Shown here piece after piece: positions 33,819-42,589 of a DNA stretch of 64,000 bases. The notes under the pieces were generated by a model. It worked only from the letters and a program-made list of their open reading frames with translations, ran no database searches and was not told the DNA's origin. The translations under genes were made by a program, and so were the position numbers. Position 1 is the first letter of the stretch. Each line of letters begins with the position of its first letter. The DNA comes from an uncultured Eubacteriales bacterium (GTDB taxonomy: Bacteria; Bacillota; Clostridia; Christensenellales; CAG-138), in assembly GCA_900319345.1 (NCBI GenBank), contig ONNZ01000001.1:190739-254738 (forward strand), given 5' to 3'.

Positions 33819-34745
33819 TCAGAATAAGCGAACGTCCATAGCTTTGGACAGATACTCCATGATGGCGATGCCCGCCACGCTGTTGCCCCGAGCGTCCAGG
33901 GCCGGGCCGAAGACGCCGATGCCCATCCGGTCCACCAGGGCCGCCGCGATGCCGCCGCCCACGCCGCTTTTGGCGGGGTAGCCCACCTTCACGGCGAACT
34001 CTCCGGACCCATCGTACATGCCGCAGGTGAGCATGAGGGCCCGGATGATCCGGGCATGCTCCGCCACCATGAGCCGCTCCCCGGTGACGGGGTCCAGCCC
34101 CCGGTTGGCCAGCACCAGGGCAAGATGGGCGATGTCCTCCGCCGTGACGTACAGGGAGCACATGCGGAAGTACACGTCCAGATCCTCCCCCACGTCCCCC
34201 TCCAGCATCTTGGTGGCCTTCAGGTGGTAGGCGAGGGCCCGGTTCTTGTCCCCGGTCTCCCGCTCCGACAGGTATGCCTCCCCGCAGAGGGAGATGGCCT
34301 CGGACCCGCAGAGCTTCTTGAAGTACCGGAGCAGCCGCTCGAACTTCTCGGACCCGCTGCGGCCCTTGATGGTCCCCACCACGGCGATGGCCCCGGCGTT
34401 GATGAAGGGGTTGTAGGGCTTCTTGTCCACCTCCAGGCGGATGATGGAGTTGAAGGGGTCCCCTGTGGGCTCCAGGCCCACCCGGCCGGAAAAGAGGTAC
34501 TTCTCCCCCCTGTCCTGCAGGGCGAGGGCCAGGGCCACCACCTTGGCGATGCTCTGGACGGTGAAGGGCGACCGACTGTCCCCGGCGCTGAAGCGGCGGC
34601 CATCCACGGTCTGGACGGACACGCCCAAAAGATCCCTGTCCACTTGCCGCAGATAGGGGATGTACTGAGCGGTCTTGCCCTGGCTGGTGAAGGCGCGCCC
34701 GTAGGCGAGGGCGTCTTCCAGCATGGTTTGGGTGATCTCGGGCAT
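33819..34745 (-). CDS. glsA: Glutaminase
   Basis: 308 residues, the usual length of bacterial glutaminases, which turn glutamine into glutamate and ammonia in the cytosol. The serine beta-lactamase-like active site is seen: S65-x2-K68 in TVQSIAKV, the NPFINAGAIA strand, the YLSERETGDKNRALAY helix and the C-terminal KSGVGGGIAAAL loop. Its ATG comes 4 nt after the glnA stop, an arrangement that couples glutamine synthesis to glutamine breakdown on a single mRNA. Confidence 0.95.
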   Translation of the reverse strand: MPEITQTMLEDALAYGRAFTSQGKTAQYIPYLRQVDRDLLGVSVQTVDGRRFSAGDSRSPFTVQSIAKVVALALALQDRGEKYLFSGRVGLEPTGDPFNSIIRLEVDKKPYNPFINAGAIAVVGTIKGRSGSEKFERLLRYFKKLCGSEAISLCGEAYLSERETGDKNRALAYHLKATKMLEGDVGEDLDVYFRMCSLYVTAEDIAHLALVLANRGLDPVTGERLMVAEHARIIRALMLTCGMYDGSGEFAVKVGYPAKSGVGGGIAAALVDRMGIGVFGPALDARGNSVAGIAIMEYLSKAMDVRLF

Positions 34746-34749
34746 GCTC

Positions 34750-36174
34750 TTACGCGTTGTAATACTTGTCGAATTCGGCGGGATGGGGGATCTTCGCCAG
34801 CTCCACGCATTCCTTCCGCTTCTCTTGGATGAAGTTCTGCAGCAGCCGCTCCGGGAACACGCTGCCCCGGGTCAGGTACTCGTGGTCCGCCTCCAGGGCG
34901 TCCAGGGCCTGATCGAGGGAGGTGGGCAAATGGTGAAGCTTGGCCTTCTCCTCGGGGGACAGGCTGTAGAGGTTCATATCGTAGGGGCCCCAGCCGTTCT
35001 CATGGGGGTCGATCTTGTTTTGGATGCCGTCCAGGCCCGCCATCAGCAGCGCCGCGTAGCAGAAGTAGGGGTTGCAGGTGGCGTCCGGGTTCCGGATCTC
35101 GAAGCGGCGAAGCTTGGGGGACTTGGCGTAGGCGGGGATGCGGATGACCGCGCTCCGGTTGGAGGTGGCGTAGCCCACGGTCACCGGCGCCTCGAAGCCG
35201 GGCACCAACCGCTTGAAGGAATTGGTGCTGGGGTTGGTGATGGCGCAGAGGGAGGCGATGTGCTTGAGCAGCCCGCCCATGAACCAGTGGGCTTCCTTGC
35301 TCAGATGGGCGTAGCCGTCGTCGTCGGAGAAGACCGGCTCCCCGTCCTTCAAAAGCAGCATATGTACGTGCATGCCGCTGCCGGCCTCGCCGTAGACGGG
35401 CTTGGGCATGAAGGTGGCGGTCTTGCCGTACTTCATGGCGGTGTTGCGGACGATGTACTTCACCAGCATGGTGGCGTCGGCCATCTTGGACATCTCCCCC
35501 AGCTTGGGCTCGATCTCGAACTGGCCGGAGGCGCCTACCTCGGGGTGATGGTACTTCACGGGGATGCCCGCCTCCTGCATCTTGAGGCACATCTCGCTCC
35601 GGCACTCGTAGGTGCGGTCCAGGGGCTTGGCCACATGGTAGGCCCTCTGGTAGGGGACCACGTAGCCCTTGCCGTTGGAAGCGCTGTTCCAATAGCTCTG
35701 CTCCGCGTCCAGGGACATGCCGATGGAGCCGGGCTTCACCTCCCAGTTGATCTGGTCGAAGAGATAGAACTCGAACTCCGGCAGCACCAGCATGGTGTCC
35801 GCGATGCCGGTGGAGCGCATGTACTCCTCCGCCGCCCGGACGATGTTCCGGGGGTACTGGTCCAGGGGCCGGTTCTTGGGATAGTCGATGACCATGGCGT
35901 TGCCGGTCATGGACAGAGTCTTGATGTCGCAGAAGGGGTCCACATAGGCCGTGTCCAGGTCGGGGATGAAGACCATATCGCTCTTCTCCACCACCGCGTA
36001 GCCGTAGTTGGAGGCGTCGAAGCCCACCCCGTCCGTCATCATGTCCTCGCTGAAGTTCTCCGCGGGGATGGTCACGTGGCGGAACTGTCCATGGATGTCC
36101 ACCATCTTGAAGTCCACCATCTGGATACCTTCGTCCCGAATGAGCCGCAGGATGTCCTGCACCGAATTCGCCAT
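34750..36174 (-). CDS. glnA: Type I glutamine synthetase
   Basis: 474 residues. Makes glutamine from glutamate, ammonia and ATP. Class I signatures are visible: the N-terminal beta-grasp, MVDFKMVDIHGQFRH, the metal and ATP region KPVYGEAGSGMHVHMLL, NSFKRLVPGFEAPV and the NRSAVIRIP active-site loop. No adenylylation-site tyrosine motif of the proteobacterial kind is clear. GGAGG precedes the ATG. First gene of a three-gene operon with glsA and a membrane protein. Confidence 0.95.
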   Translation of the reverse strand: MANSVQDILRLIRDEGIQMVDFKMVDIHGQFRHVTIPAENFSEDMMTDGVGFDASNYGYAVVEKSDMVFIPDLDTAYVDPFCDIKTLSMTGNAMVIDYPKNRPLDQYPRNIVRAAEEYMRSTGIADTMLVLPEFEFYLFDQINWEVKPGSIGMSLDAEQSYWNSASNGKGYVVPYQRAYHVAKPLDRTYECRSEMCLKMQEAGIPVKYHHPEVGASGQFEIEPKLGEMSKMADATMLVKYIVRNTAMKYGKTATFMPKPVYGEAGSGMHVHMLLLKDGEPVFSDDDGYAHLSKEAHWFMGGLLKHIASLCAITNPSTNSFKRLVPGFEAPVTVGYATSNRSAVIRIPAYAKSPKLRRFEIRNPDATCNPYFCYAALLMAGLDGIQNKIDPHENGWGPYDMNLYSLSPEEKAKLHHLPTSLDQALDALEADHEYLTRGSVFPERLLQNFIQEKRKECVELAKIPHPAEFDKYYNA

Positions 36175-36255
36175 GATTCCTTTTCCTCCTGAATAGTAAG
36201 ATTCGTATGTTTTCAGCCCGCTGCCGCGGACATTTCTCCGGATACACCCAGTTTC

Positions 36256-36283
36256 ATTGTAGCACGGCTCCCATAAAGCGCAA
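36256..36283 (-). promoter_or_regulatory. Probable promoter of glnA
   Basis: On the minus strand TTGCGC (36283-36278), 16 nt, TACAAT (36261-36256). It leaves an ~75-nt leader before glnA in which I see no known riboswitch. Confidence 0.45.
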
Positions 36284-36317
36284 GGCTTTTTTCGGGAGGG
36301 GCATGAATATATAAAGT

Positions 36318-36347
36318 GAGCCGCTTCCCTCGAAGGGAAAGCGGCTC
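36318..36347 (-). terminator. Terminator of the first Opp operon
   Basis: GAGCCGCTTTCCCT/AGGGAAGCGGCTC stem with one bulge and a TCG loop, then ACTTTATATATT on the minus strand. It lies between the DUF3899-like gene and the glnA promoter. Confidence 0.6.
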
Positions 36348-36364
36348 GCAGGCTCTTTATTCTG

Positions 36365-36742
36365 TTATAGACCGATGCGCAGCAACAGCCCCGCCAGCAG
36401 GAAGGCCGCGCCCACGATCATCCAGGGCAGGAAGAACTTGTCGCCGTGGCGCCGCTTCTCCCGCTTGGCCTCGGAATACTCGTACAGATCGTGGTACCGC
36501 CGCTGGCTGCGCAAGGTCGAGAAGGAATACCCGAAGATGTCGAACATGCCGAAATACGCCGTCATCATCAGCAGCCCCAACAGCAGTGTCACCGCCCCGG
36601 CCGCGGTCAGGGCGTTGTAGTAGCTGATGCGCAGGGCGAACCCGTCCTTGAGCAGGAACAGGCCCGTGATCGTCACGGCGACAGCCGCCGCGGCCGCGTA
36701 TTGCTTCCAGGAATGGCAGAAGATACGGCGGATCACGTTCAC
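36365..36742 (-). CDS. Small membrane protein, DUF3899-like
   Basis: 125 residues with three predicted helices (about 14-32, 42-63 and 104-123). The GMFDIFGYSF segment after helix 2 and the following basic RSQRRYHDLYEYSEAKREKR stretch recall the DUF3899 family of Firmicute membrane proteins. Function unknown. It starts 2 nt after the oppF stop and is therefore the last gene of the first oligopeptide transporter operon; a role in the transporter is possible. Confidence 0.65.
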   Translation of the reverse strand: MNVIRRIFCHSWKQYAAAAAVAVTITGLFLLKDGFALRISYYNALTAAGAVTLLLGLLMMTAYFGMFDIFGYSFSTLRSQRRYHDLYEYSEAKREKRRHGDKFFLPWMIVGAAFLLAGLLLRIGL

Positions 36743-36744
36743 CT

Positions 36745-38079
36745 TTACTCCTTCAGCTCCTTCATGTACCGCTCATATTCCGCGTTGTTGCAGTACACGA
36801 AGTGATCCTTCTTCAGCTCCCGCAGGGAGGGCAGATCCCCGTGCTCATAGTCATGGGCCTCGACGGGATTGTAGGTGATGCGCTTGCGCTCCCGCTCGGA
36901 CCGGGGATTGGGCTTGGGGATGGCCGAAAGCAGGGACCGGGTGTAGGGGTGCATGGGGTTCTTGAACAGCTCGTCGCTGGGGGCCTTCTCCACCACCTTG
37001 CCAAAGTACATGACCACGATGGAATCGCAGAAGTACTTGACCACGGAAAGGTCGTGAGCGATGAAGATGATGGACAGGTTCAAATTCCGCTTGAGGTCGT
37101 TCAAGAGGTTGATGATCTGGGCCCGGATGGACACGTCCAGCGCCGAAATGGGCTCGTCGCAGATCAGGAGCTTGGGATTCATGATGAGCGCCCGGGCGAT
37201 GCCGATACGCTGCCGCTGACCACCGGAAAACTCGTGGGGATAGCGGGAGGCGTGCTCCTCCACCAGACCAACGGTCTGCAGCATCTCCACCACCTTCTTG
37301 TGGTTCTCGGCCTTGTTCCGGAAGCCCTGGATCTGCAGGCCCTCCTGGATGATATCCTCCACGGTCATGCGGGGGTCCAGGGAGTCGATGGGGTCCTGGA
37401 AGATCATCTGGATCTCGTTCATCAGCTTGCGGCTGACGTTTTCGTTGTCGAACTTGATCTGCTTGATCTTTTCCTTCTGGATCGCGCGGATCTCCCTCAC
37501 GTTTTCCTCGATCTCCCGGATCTTCGCCTCGATCTCCTGGGCCTTGGCGGGATCGGCCTTGGCCTCCTCCCTCAGGGCCTTGATCTTCTCGTCGGCATGG
37601 ATGCGGGACCACTTGATCTCCTTCTTGTTCCAGCGATTGCCCGCGCTGATGCGGACGCCACGATAGTAGATGGAGCCGGAGGTGATGTCGTAGAGGCGGA
37701 TGATGCAACGGCCCGTGGTGGTCTTGCCGCAGCCGGACTCGCCCACGATGCCCAGGCACTCGCCCTCCTTCAGATCGAAGGAGATGTTGGACACGGCCTT
37801 CAGCTTTTGCCGGTTCACGCCCCTGCCGAAGAAGAAGAACATCTTCAAGTTCCGCACGGACAACAGGATATTCTTTTTCCTGAGCTCCGGCTTCTGCTTG
37901 ACCTTGGGGTTGACCTTATACTTCCGATCGAAGGCGGTCTGCTCGTCCGGAGACTCGATCTGATCGTGGACGTCTTCGAGATCGTCCGGGATGAACTCCA
38001 CTTCCGGGGTCTCCTGTATCACGCGAGCTTCCTGGTTCTCCTCGGGAGTGATTTCGATGTTTTCCATTGGATTGCTCAT
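36745..38079 (-). CDS. oppF: Oligopeptide ABC transporter ATPase OppF with insertion
   Basis: 444 residues against about 320 for a standard OppF. Walker A is GESGCGKTT (about 113-121), the Q-loop is MIFQDP (about 225-230), the signature is FSGGQRQR (about 284-291) and Walker B is LLICDEP (about 304-310). The C-terminal OppDF zone ends with SAIPKPNP. The surplus is an acidic 70-residue N-terminal extension and a charged helical insertion of about 75 residues (about 145-218) between Walker A and the Q-loop. The ATG overlaps the oppD stop (ATGA). It energises peptide uptake together with OppD. Confidence 0.92.
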   Translation of the reverse strand: MSNPMENIEITPEENQEARVIQETPEVEFIPDDLEDVHDQIESPDEQTAFDRKYKVNPKVKQKPELRKKNILLSVRNLKMFFFFGRGVNRQKLKAVSNISFDLKEGECLGIVGESGCGKTTTGRCIIRLYDITSGSIYYRGVRISAGNRWNKKEIKWSRIHADEKIKALREEAKADPAKAQEIEAKIREIEENVREIRAIQKEKIKQIKFDNENVSRKLMNEIQMIFQDPIDSLDPRMTVEDIIQEGLQIQGFRNKAENHKKVVEMLQTVGLVEEHASRYPHEFSGGQRQRIGIARALIMNPKLLICDEPISALDVSIRAQIINLLNDLKRNLNLSIIFIAHDLSVVKYFCDSIVVMYFGKVVEKAPSDELFKNPMHPYTRSLLSAIPKPNPRSERERKRITYNPVEAHDYEHGDLPSLRELKKDHFVYCNNAEYERYMKELKE

Positions 38080-39569
38080 TGGGCACCTCCCGCTAAGGAA
38101 TTACGGATACGCTCGCTGACGATCCGCGGCATTTCCACCTTGGGCGCTTTTTCGTCCAGCAGCCAGGTGGCGGCATAGTGAGTGTCGGACACCTTGAAGA
38201 AGGGAGGCTCCTCCCTGAAGTCGATGTTCATGGCGTACTTGCTCCGAATGGCGAAGGCGTCGCCCTGGGGCGGGTAGATCATGTTGGGTGGCGTGCCGGG
38301 GATGGCCTCCAGCTTCTCCTTGCTGTCCACGTCCGGGATGCTGGAGAGCAGGGCCCAGGTGTAGGGATGGCGGGGATCGTAGAAGATCTCGTCGGCGGTG
38401 CCGTATTCCACGATCTTGCCGGCGTACATGACCGCCACCCGGTCCGCCATGTTGGCCACCACGCCCAAGTCGTGGGTGATGAAGATGCAGGACAGGTTCC
38501 GCTCGGCCTTGATCTTGTTGATGAGCTCCAGGATCTGGGCCTGGATGGTCACGTCCAGAGCCGTGGTGGGCTCGTCGCAGATCAGGATCTCCGGGGAAGC
38601 CGTCAGGGCGATGGCGATGACGATACGCTGCCGCATGCCGCCGGAGAACTCGAAGGGGTACTGCTCGAAGCGGCGTTCCGGTTCGGGGATGCCCACCTCC
38701 CGCATGATCTCCAGAGCCCGGCGCTTGGCCTCGGCCTTGGTGATGGAGAGCTTGTTTTCGAATTCCACCTTCAGCTGGGCCAGCTCCTGTTTCAGGGCCG
38801 CTTTCTCCTCGCCGGAGGCGGAGGCCAGCCTTTGCTTCAGCTCCTTTTGCCGCTGCTTATACTCGTCGGTGACCTGGGCCTTGTACTCGGCCACCTGCTT
38901 TTTCGCTTTCTTTTCGGTCTCCGTCAGGACGACCTTCAGTTCCTTGGCCTTGCCCATGTACTCGTCCCGGACCTTCTTCTCAAAGGCCTTGAACTCCGCC
39001 TTCTTCTGCTGGATGAGGGCCTTGTTGGCCGCCTTCTGCTCCGGGGTGAGCCCCTCCTTGGCCTTGGTCTCGGCGATGAACGCGTCCAGCTTCTTCTGCT
39101 CGGTGGTGATGGCGATGTTCATCTTGGCCAAAGTGTTCTTGTACCGGATCAGATCGTCGCTGATGAGATCGTTGTACATAAGCTTGAGCTTGTCGGCGTT
39201 CAGGAGCATGGCCTCGGTGATCTGCTTGCCGATCTTCACGATGGGATTCAGGGAGGACAGGGGGTCCTGGAAGATCATGCCGATCTTGTGGCCCCGGATC
39301 TTGTAGAATTCGTCCTCGGAGACCTCCAGCAGGTTTTCGCCTCGGTAGATGATGTTGCCGTCGGCGATGATGGCGTTGTTGGCCAGGATGCCCATGATGG
39401 TCTTGGAGGTGACGGACTTGCCGGAGCCCGACTCGCCCACGATGCACAGGGTCTCGCCCTGATAGAGGTCGAAGGACACGTCGCGCACCGCCTTCAGGAT
39501 GCCGTTATCCGTCTTGAAATTGATGACGAGATTGTTGACGGACAATACTTTTTCTCTCTGGTCTGCCAT
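38076..39569 (-). CDS. oppD: Oligopeptide ABC transporter ATPase OppD with coiled insertion
   Basis: 497 residues against about 340 normally. Walker A GESGSGKS (45-52), Q-loop Q101 in MIFQDP, signature FSGGMRQ (308-314), Walker B ILICDEP (328-334), and the OppD-type C-terminal IPGTPPNM. A Lys/Glu/Ala-rich, coiled-coil-like insertion of about 155 residues (about 122-276) separates the Q-loop from the signature, i.e. it enlarges the helical subdomain that touches the permeases. The ATG at 39569 lies 1 nt after the oppC stop; a GTG at 39578 is closer to the ribosome site than is usual. Confidence 0.92.
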   Translation of the reverse strand: MADQREKVLSVNNLVINFKTDNGILKAVRDVSFDLYQGETLCIVGESGSGKSVTSKTIMGILANNAIIADGNIIYRGENLLEVSEDEFYKIRGHKIGMIFQDPLSSLNPIVKIGKQITEAMLLNADKLKLMYNDLISDDLIRYKNTLAKMNIAITTEQKKLDAFIAETKAKEGLTPEQKAANKALIQQKKAEFKAFEKKVRDEYMGKAKELKVVLTETEKKAKKQVAEYKAQVTDEYKQRQKELKQRLASASGEEKAALKQELAQLKVEFENKLSITKAEAKRRALEIMREVGIPEPERRFEQYPFEFSGGMRQRIVIAIALTASPEILICDEPTTALDVTIQAQILELINKIKAERNLSCIFITHDLGVVANMADRVAVMYAGKIVEYGTADEIFYDPRHPYTWALLSSIPDVDSKEKLEAIPGTPPNMIYPPQGDAFAIRSKYAMNIDFREEPPFFKVSDTHYAATWLLDEKAPKVEMPRIVSERIRNSLAGGAQ

Positions 39570-39570
39570 C

Positions 39571-41460
39571 TTAGTCACTTCCTTTCAGGGACGGGTTGAT
39601 CGCATCCCGCAAGCCGTTGCCGAACAGGTTGAAGGAGATCTCCATCAGCGCCAGGACGATGGCGGGGAAGATGACCAGGTTCGGGTAGATCCCCAGATAC
39701 TGCTGGTTGGTGGCCATCATGACGCCGAAGGACTGGACGCCCTGAAGACCCAGGTTCAGGTACGCCAACGTGGCTTCGTTGAAGATGACGCTGGTGATCA
39801 TGAACACGCTGGCCGTGATGATGGTACCCATGGAGTTGGGCAGGATGTGCTTGAAGATCAGCCGCGTATCGTTGGCGCCCAGGGTCCGGGACGCCAGCAC
39901 GTACTCACGGCCCTTGAACCGGTAGAACTGGGTCCTGGTCCTATGGGCCGTGCCCATCCACCCTGTCAAACACAGGGCCAGGAAAAAGGTGAAGATGTTG
40001 TTGCCCAAGTGGAGGATGCAGAGCGTCATGACCACGATCCATGGCACGCCGCCCAGGATCTCACAGAAACGCTCCATGAACAGGTCCACGTTGCCGCCGA
40101 AATAGCCGGAGATGGCGCCCCAAACGAGGCCGAACAGGAAGCAGAACGCCGCCGTGCACACGCCCAGGATCAGGGAGGTCCGAAGACCTGCGAAGGCCCG
40201 CTTGAACAGGTCGAAGCCGGAGGCGTCGGTGCCCAGGAGGAAGGAGGGCATCTTGTCATAGCCCATCTTCCGGTAGTTCCAGCCCCGGGCGGTGACGCTG
40301 GACAGCTTCTTGGTGACCTTCAGCACCGTCTGGCTCTCCACGGAGTCGATGGGGCACTCGTCGGTCAGCCGCACGAAGGATTCGGGGCCCACGGTGTAGT
40401 CGTAGGTACACCAGCCCTTGTCGATCCAGCTATACAGCTCCGTGGCGGAATAGGTGACCAGATCCGCGTCGCCGTAGACCAGCATGTAGGTATCGATGAC
40501 GTAGTTGCAATAGAAGATCTCGGAATTGTGGATGCCCTTGCGGCCGGAGCAGGACCAGTAGCCCTGGCTGTTCTTGTCCGCGTTGTTGATCATGACGGTG
40601 GCGTCGTCGAAGGAGACCTCCTCCAGGACCTCCTTGTTCTTGGCCCGCTCGCCGCCGGAGAGCTTCACGCTCTCAATTAGGATGTAGCGGAAAGCATCGG
40701 TCGTGGAGCGGACTTCAAAGACCACCTGGCCGTTGAACGAGCTCATTCCCTTATCCTTCAGAGCCTTGCTGATGTCGAAGGAAATGGGGCTGTAATCCCG
40801 GGAGAAATCACGGACCATGATCCTGTCCTCGGGACGATCACCGGCCTTGAGATAGACGCAGTATTCGCCCAGCCTGGAATCGCTTACACCCTCCTCGTCC
40901 CCCAGAACGATGTCCAGCGTATATGCCCCCTTGTCCGTAAAGGAGAGAGGTTTGGATGTCATGTATACGTCCTTATTCGCCACCATGGCGTCCGTAGCCA
41001 GGACGATGAGGCCGCCGGTGCCGTACTGGTTGGCGGTATCGATGAGCTCCGGCTCCGGGTCCACCGAAAGGGAAACCAACGACTGCTTCACGGAGGCCAC
41101 GGAGTACTTGTCCGACAGAGCCGGGACCTCGTTGACGGCGTCGTATACGATGTGTTCCTTCTTCCGGGTGCCGTCCCAAAAGCCGGTGCCCGCCTTGAAG
41201 AGCTTGGGCGCCAGAAACCGCTCCGGAGAATGAACGTTCTCAATGTTATAGGGAGAAAGCCAGGGCACCAGGATGGTCAGCACGATCAGGATCGACAGAA
41301 TGATGGCGCCGGCCACGGAGGACTTGTTCTTGCAGAACCGCCGGAAGGCGTCCTTCAAAAAGGTGGTGGGCTTGGTGTCCAGCTTCTTGTCCGTGATGCG
41401 AACGTTCTGCTGGACCAGCTGGAAATCGTCAGCTCTGAATTCGATGTGTCTCTCTTCCAT
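39571..41460 (-). CDS. oppC: Oligopeptide permease OppC with large external domain
   Basis: 629 residues, about twice the usual ~300. TM1 (about 51-69) is followed by about 335 residues outside the membrane (about 72-407). The normal OppC core then follows: FLLGTDASGFDLFKR, five helices, and the EAA loop that docks the ATPases (EYVLASRTLGANDTRLIFKHILPN). In standard OppC the gap from TM1 to LLGTD is only a few dozen residues. The external domain is beta-rich in appearance with repeated Tyr/Asp motifs and could bind peptide or the binding protein. Start overlaps the oppB stop by 1 nt (TAATG). Confidence 0.92.
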   Translation of the reverse strand: MEERHIEFRADDFQLVQQNVRITDKKLDTKPTTFLKDAFRRFCKNKSSVAGAIILSILIVLTILVPWLSPYNIENVHSPERFLAPKLFKAGTGFWDGTRKKEHIVYDAVNEVPALSDKYSVASVKQSLVSLSVDPEPELIDTANQYGTGGLIVLATDAMVANKDVYMTSKPLSFTDKGAYTLDIVLGDEEGVSDSRLGEYCVYLKAGDRPEDRIMVRDFSRDYSPISFDISKALKDKGMSSFNGQVVFEVRSTTDAFRYILIESVKLSGGERAKNKEVLEEVSFDDATVMINNADKNSQGYWSCSGRKGIHNSEIFYCNYVIDTYMLVYGDADLVTYSATELYSWIDKGWCTYDYTVGPESFVRLTDECPIDSVESQTVLKVTKKLSSVTARGWNYRKMGYDKMPSFLLGTDASGFDLFKRAFAGLRTSLILGVCTAAFCFLFGLVWGAISGYFGGNVDLFMERFCEILGGVPWIVVMTLCILHLGNNIFTFFLALCLTGWMGTAHRTRTQFYRFKGREYVLASRTLGANDTRLIFKHILPNSMGTIITASVFMITSVIFNEATLAYLNLGLQGVQSFGVMMATNQQYLGIYPNLVIFPAIVLALMEISFNLFGNGLRDAINPSLKGSD

Positions 41461-42497
41461 TACTTCTTCGCCCCCATTCTGATGCGCGGGTCGATGAACC
41501 CGTAGCTAAGGTCCAGCACCACGCCAGCCAGCAGGTTGATGGTGGTGAAGATGGCCATGTCCACAAACAGGATGTCGTAGTCCTTATAGTTCAGCGACAA
41601 CACGAACAGACGGCCGATGCCGGGAATGCCGTAGAGGGATTCCAGGATCATGGAGCCGCCCATGATGAAGATGAACTCCGCCAGGATGGAGGGAAAGATG
41701 GGCACCATGGCGTTCTTCAAGGCATGGCGCACGATGGCCTGCCGCCGGGTCAGGCCCTTGGTGCGGGCCAGCAGCAGATAGTCGCTCTCCATGACCTCGC
41801 ACAGCTCCGCACGAACGGTACGGCAGTAGCCGCAAATAGGCGAAAAGCACAGGCAGAATACAGGGATGATGTATCCCTGGACTTTTACGGAAGTAGCAGC
41901 GGTGTCCGGCGGCCAGGTGGACGGCAGCCATCCCAGCCCGTAGCTGAAGATGCGCAGCACGAAGGATATCAAAACGAAACTCGGGATCGAAACGCAGATC
42001 ATGACCAGCGTAGAGATGGTATGGTCCGTGACGGTGTTTTTCTTCAGCGCTGCCCAGATGCCCAGCAGTATGCCCAAGGGCACCGACAGGACAGCCGAGA
42101 TAATATTCAAACGCATGGAATAGCCGATGCGGGACATGATGATGACCGAAGCGGCCACGTTGGGCTGGAAGGTCTTGCTGTAGCCCCAATCCCAGTGCAG
42201 GATGATGTTCTTGAGCCAGTTGACGTACTGCTCCAGTACCGGTACCTGATAGTAATAATATGCGCGTCCCTTTTCTGTGGGCGATTTGTATAGGAGCGTG
42301 CCGTATTGAGGCGCTTCCTGCTCAAAGCGGAAAACGTACCCCAAATGAAACTGTTTGTCAAAATATGCAATCTGCTGCTGATCGCCTCCGATGGGTCGCT
42401 GGAAGGGAAGCAGCTTGACAAGAATAAACGTTAGGGAGAGGATGATGAACGTGGTGAGAAACGCGAGTCCAATCCTCTTTAGGACGTATTTCCCCAT
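41460..42497 (-). CDS. oppB: Oligopeptide permease OppB
   Basis: 345 residues, near the standard ~310-340. Six helices; TM1 begins at LKRIGLAFLTTF. The ATPase-docking EAA loop is ESDYLLLARTKGLTRRQAIVRHALKNAMVP, and the C-terminal SLYGIPGIGRLFV is typical. A 70-residue loop after TM1 is slightly long. The ATG at 42497 has AAGGGGG upstream. Second gene of the operon, separated from oppA by a hairpin. Confidence 0.93.
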   Translation of the reverse strand: MGKYVLKRIGLAFLTTFIILSLTFILVKLLPFQRPIGGDQQQIAYFDKQFHLGYVFRFEQEAPQYGTLLYKSPTEKGRAYYYYQVPVLEQYVNWLKNIILHWDWGYSKTFQPNVAASVIIMSRIGYSMRLNIISAVLSVPLGILLGIWAALKKNTVTDHTISTLVMICVSIPSFVLISFVLRIFSYGLGWLPSTWPPDTAATSVKVQGYIIPVFCLCFSPICGYCRTVRAELCEVMESDYLLLARTKGLTRRQAIVRHALKNAMVPIFPSILAEFIFIMGGSMILESLYGIPGIGRLFVLSLNYKDYDILFVDMAIFTTINLLAGVVLDLSYGFIDPRIRMGAKK

Positions 42498-42533
42498 TCT
42501 AAACCCCCTTGAAAGCCTTTTGTTCTTCAACCG

Positions 42534-42566
42534 ACAGGCGATGGGGTCAAAGGCCCCATCGCCTGT
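42534..42566 (-). other. Hairpin between oppA and oppB, operon 1
   Basis: Perfect 13-bp stem ACAGGCGATGGGG/CCCCATCGCCTGT with a 7-nt loop and no T-run, 23 nt after the oppA stop. It probably protects the 3' end of the binding-protein mRNA or weakens read-through, giving more binding protein than permease. Confidence 0.75.
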
Positions 42567-42589
42567 GCGCTAATCAGCTATTGTTTCTA

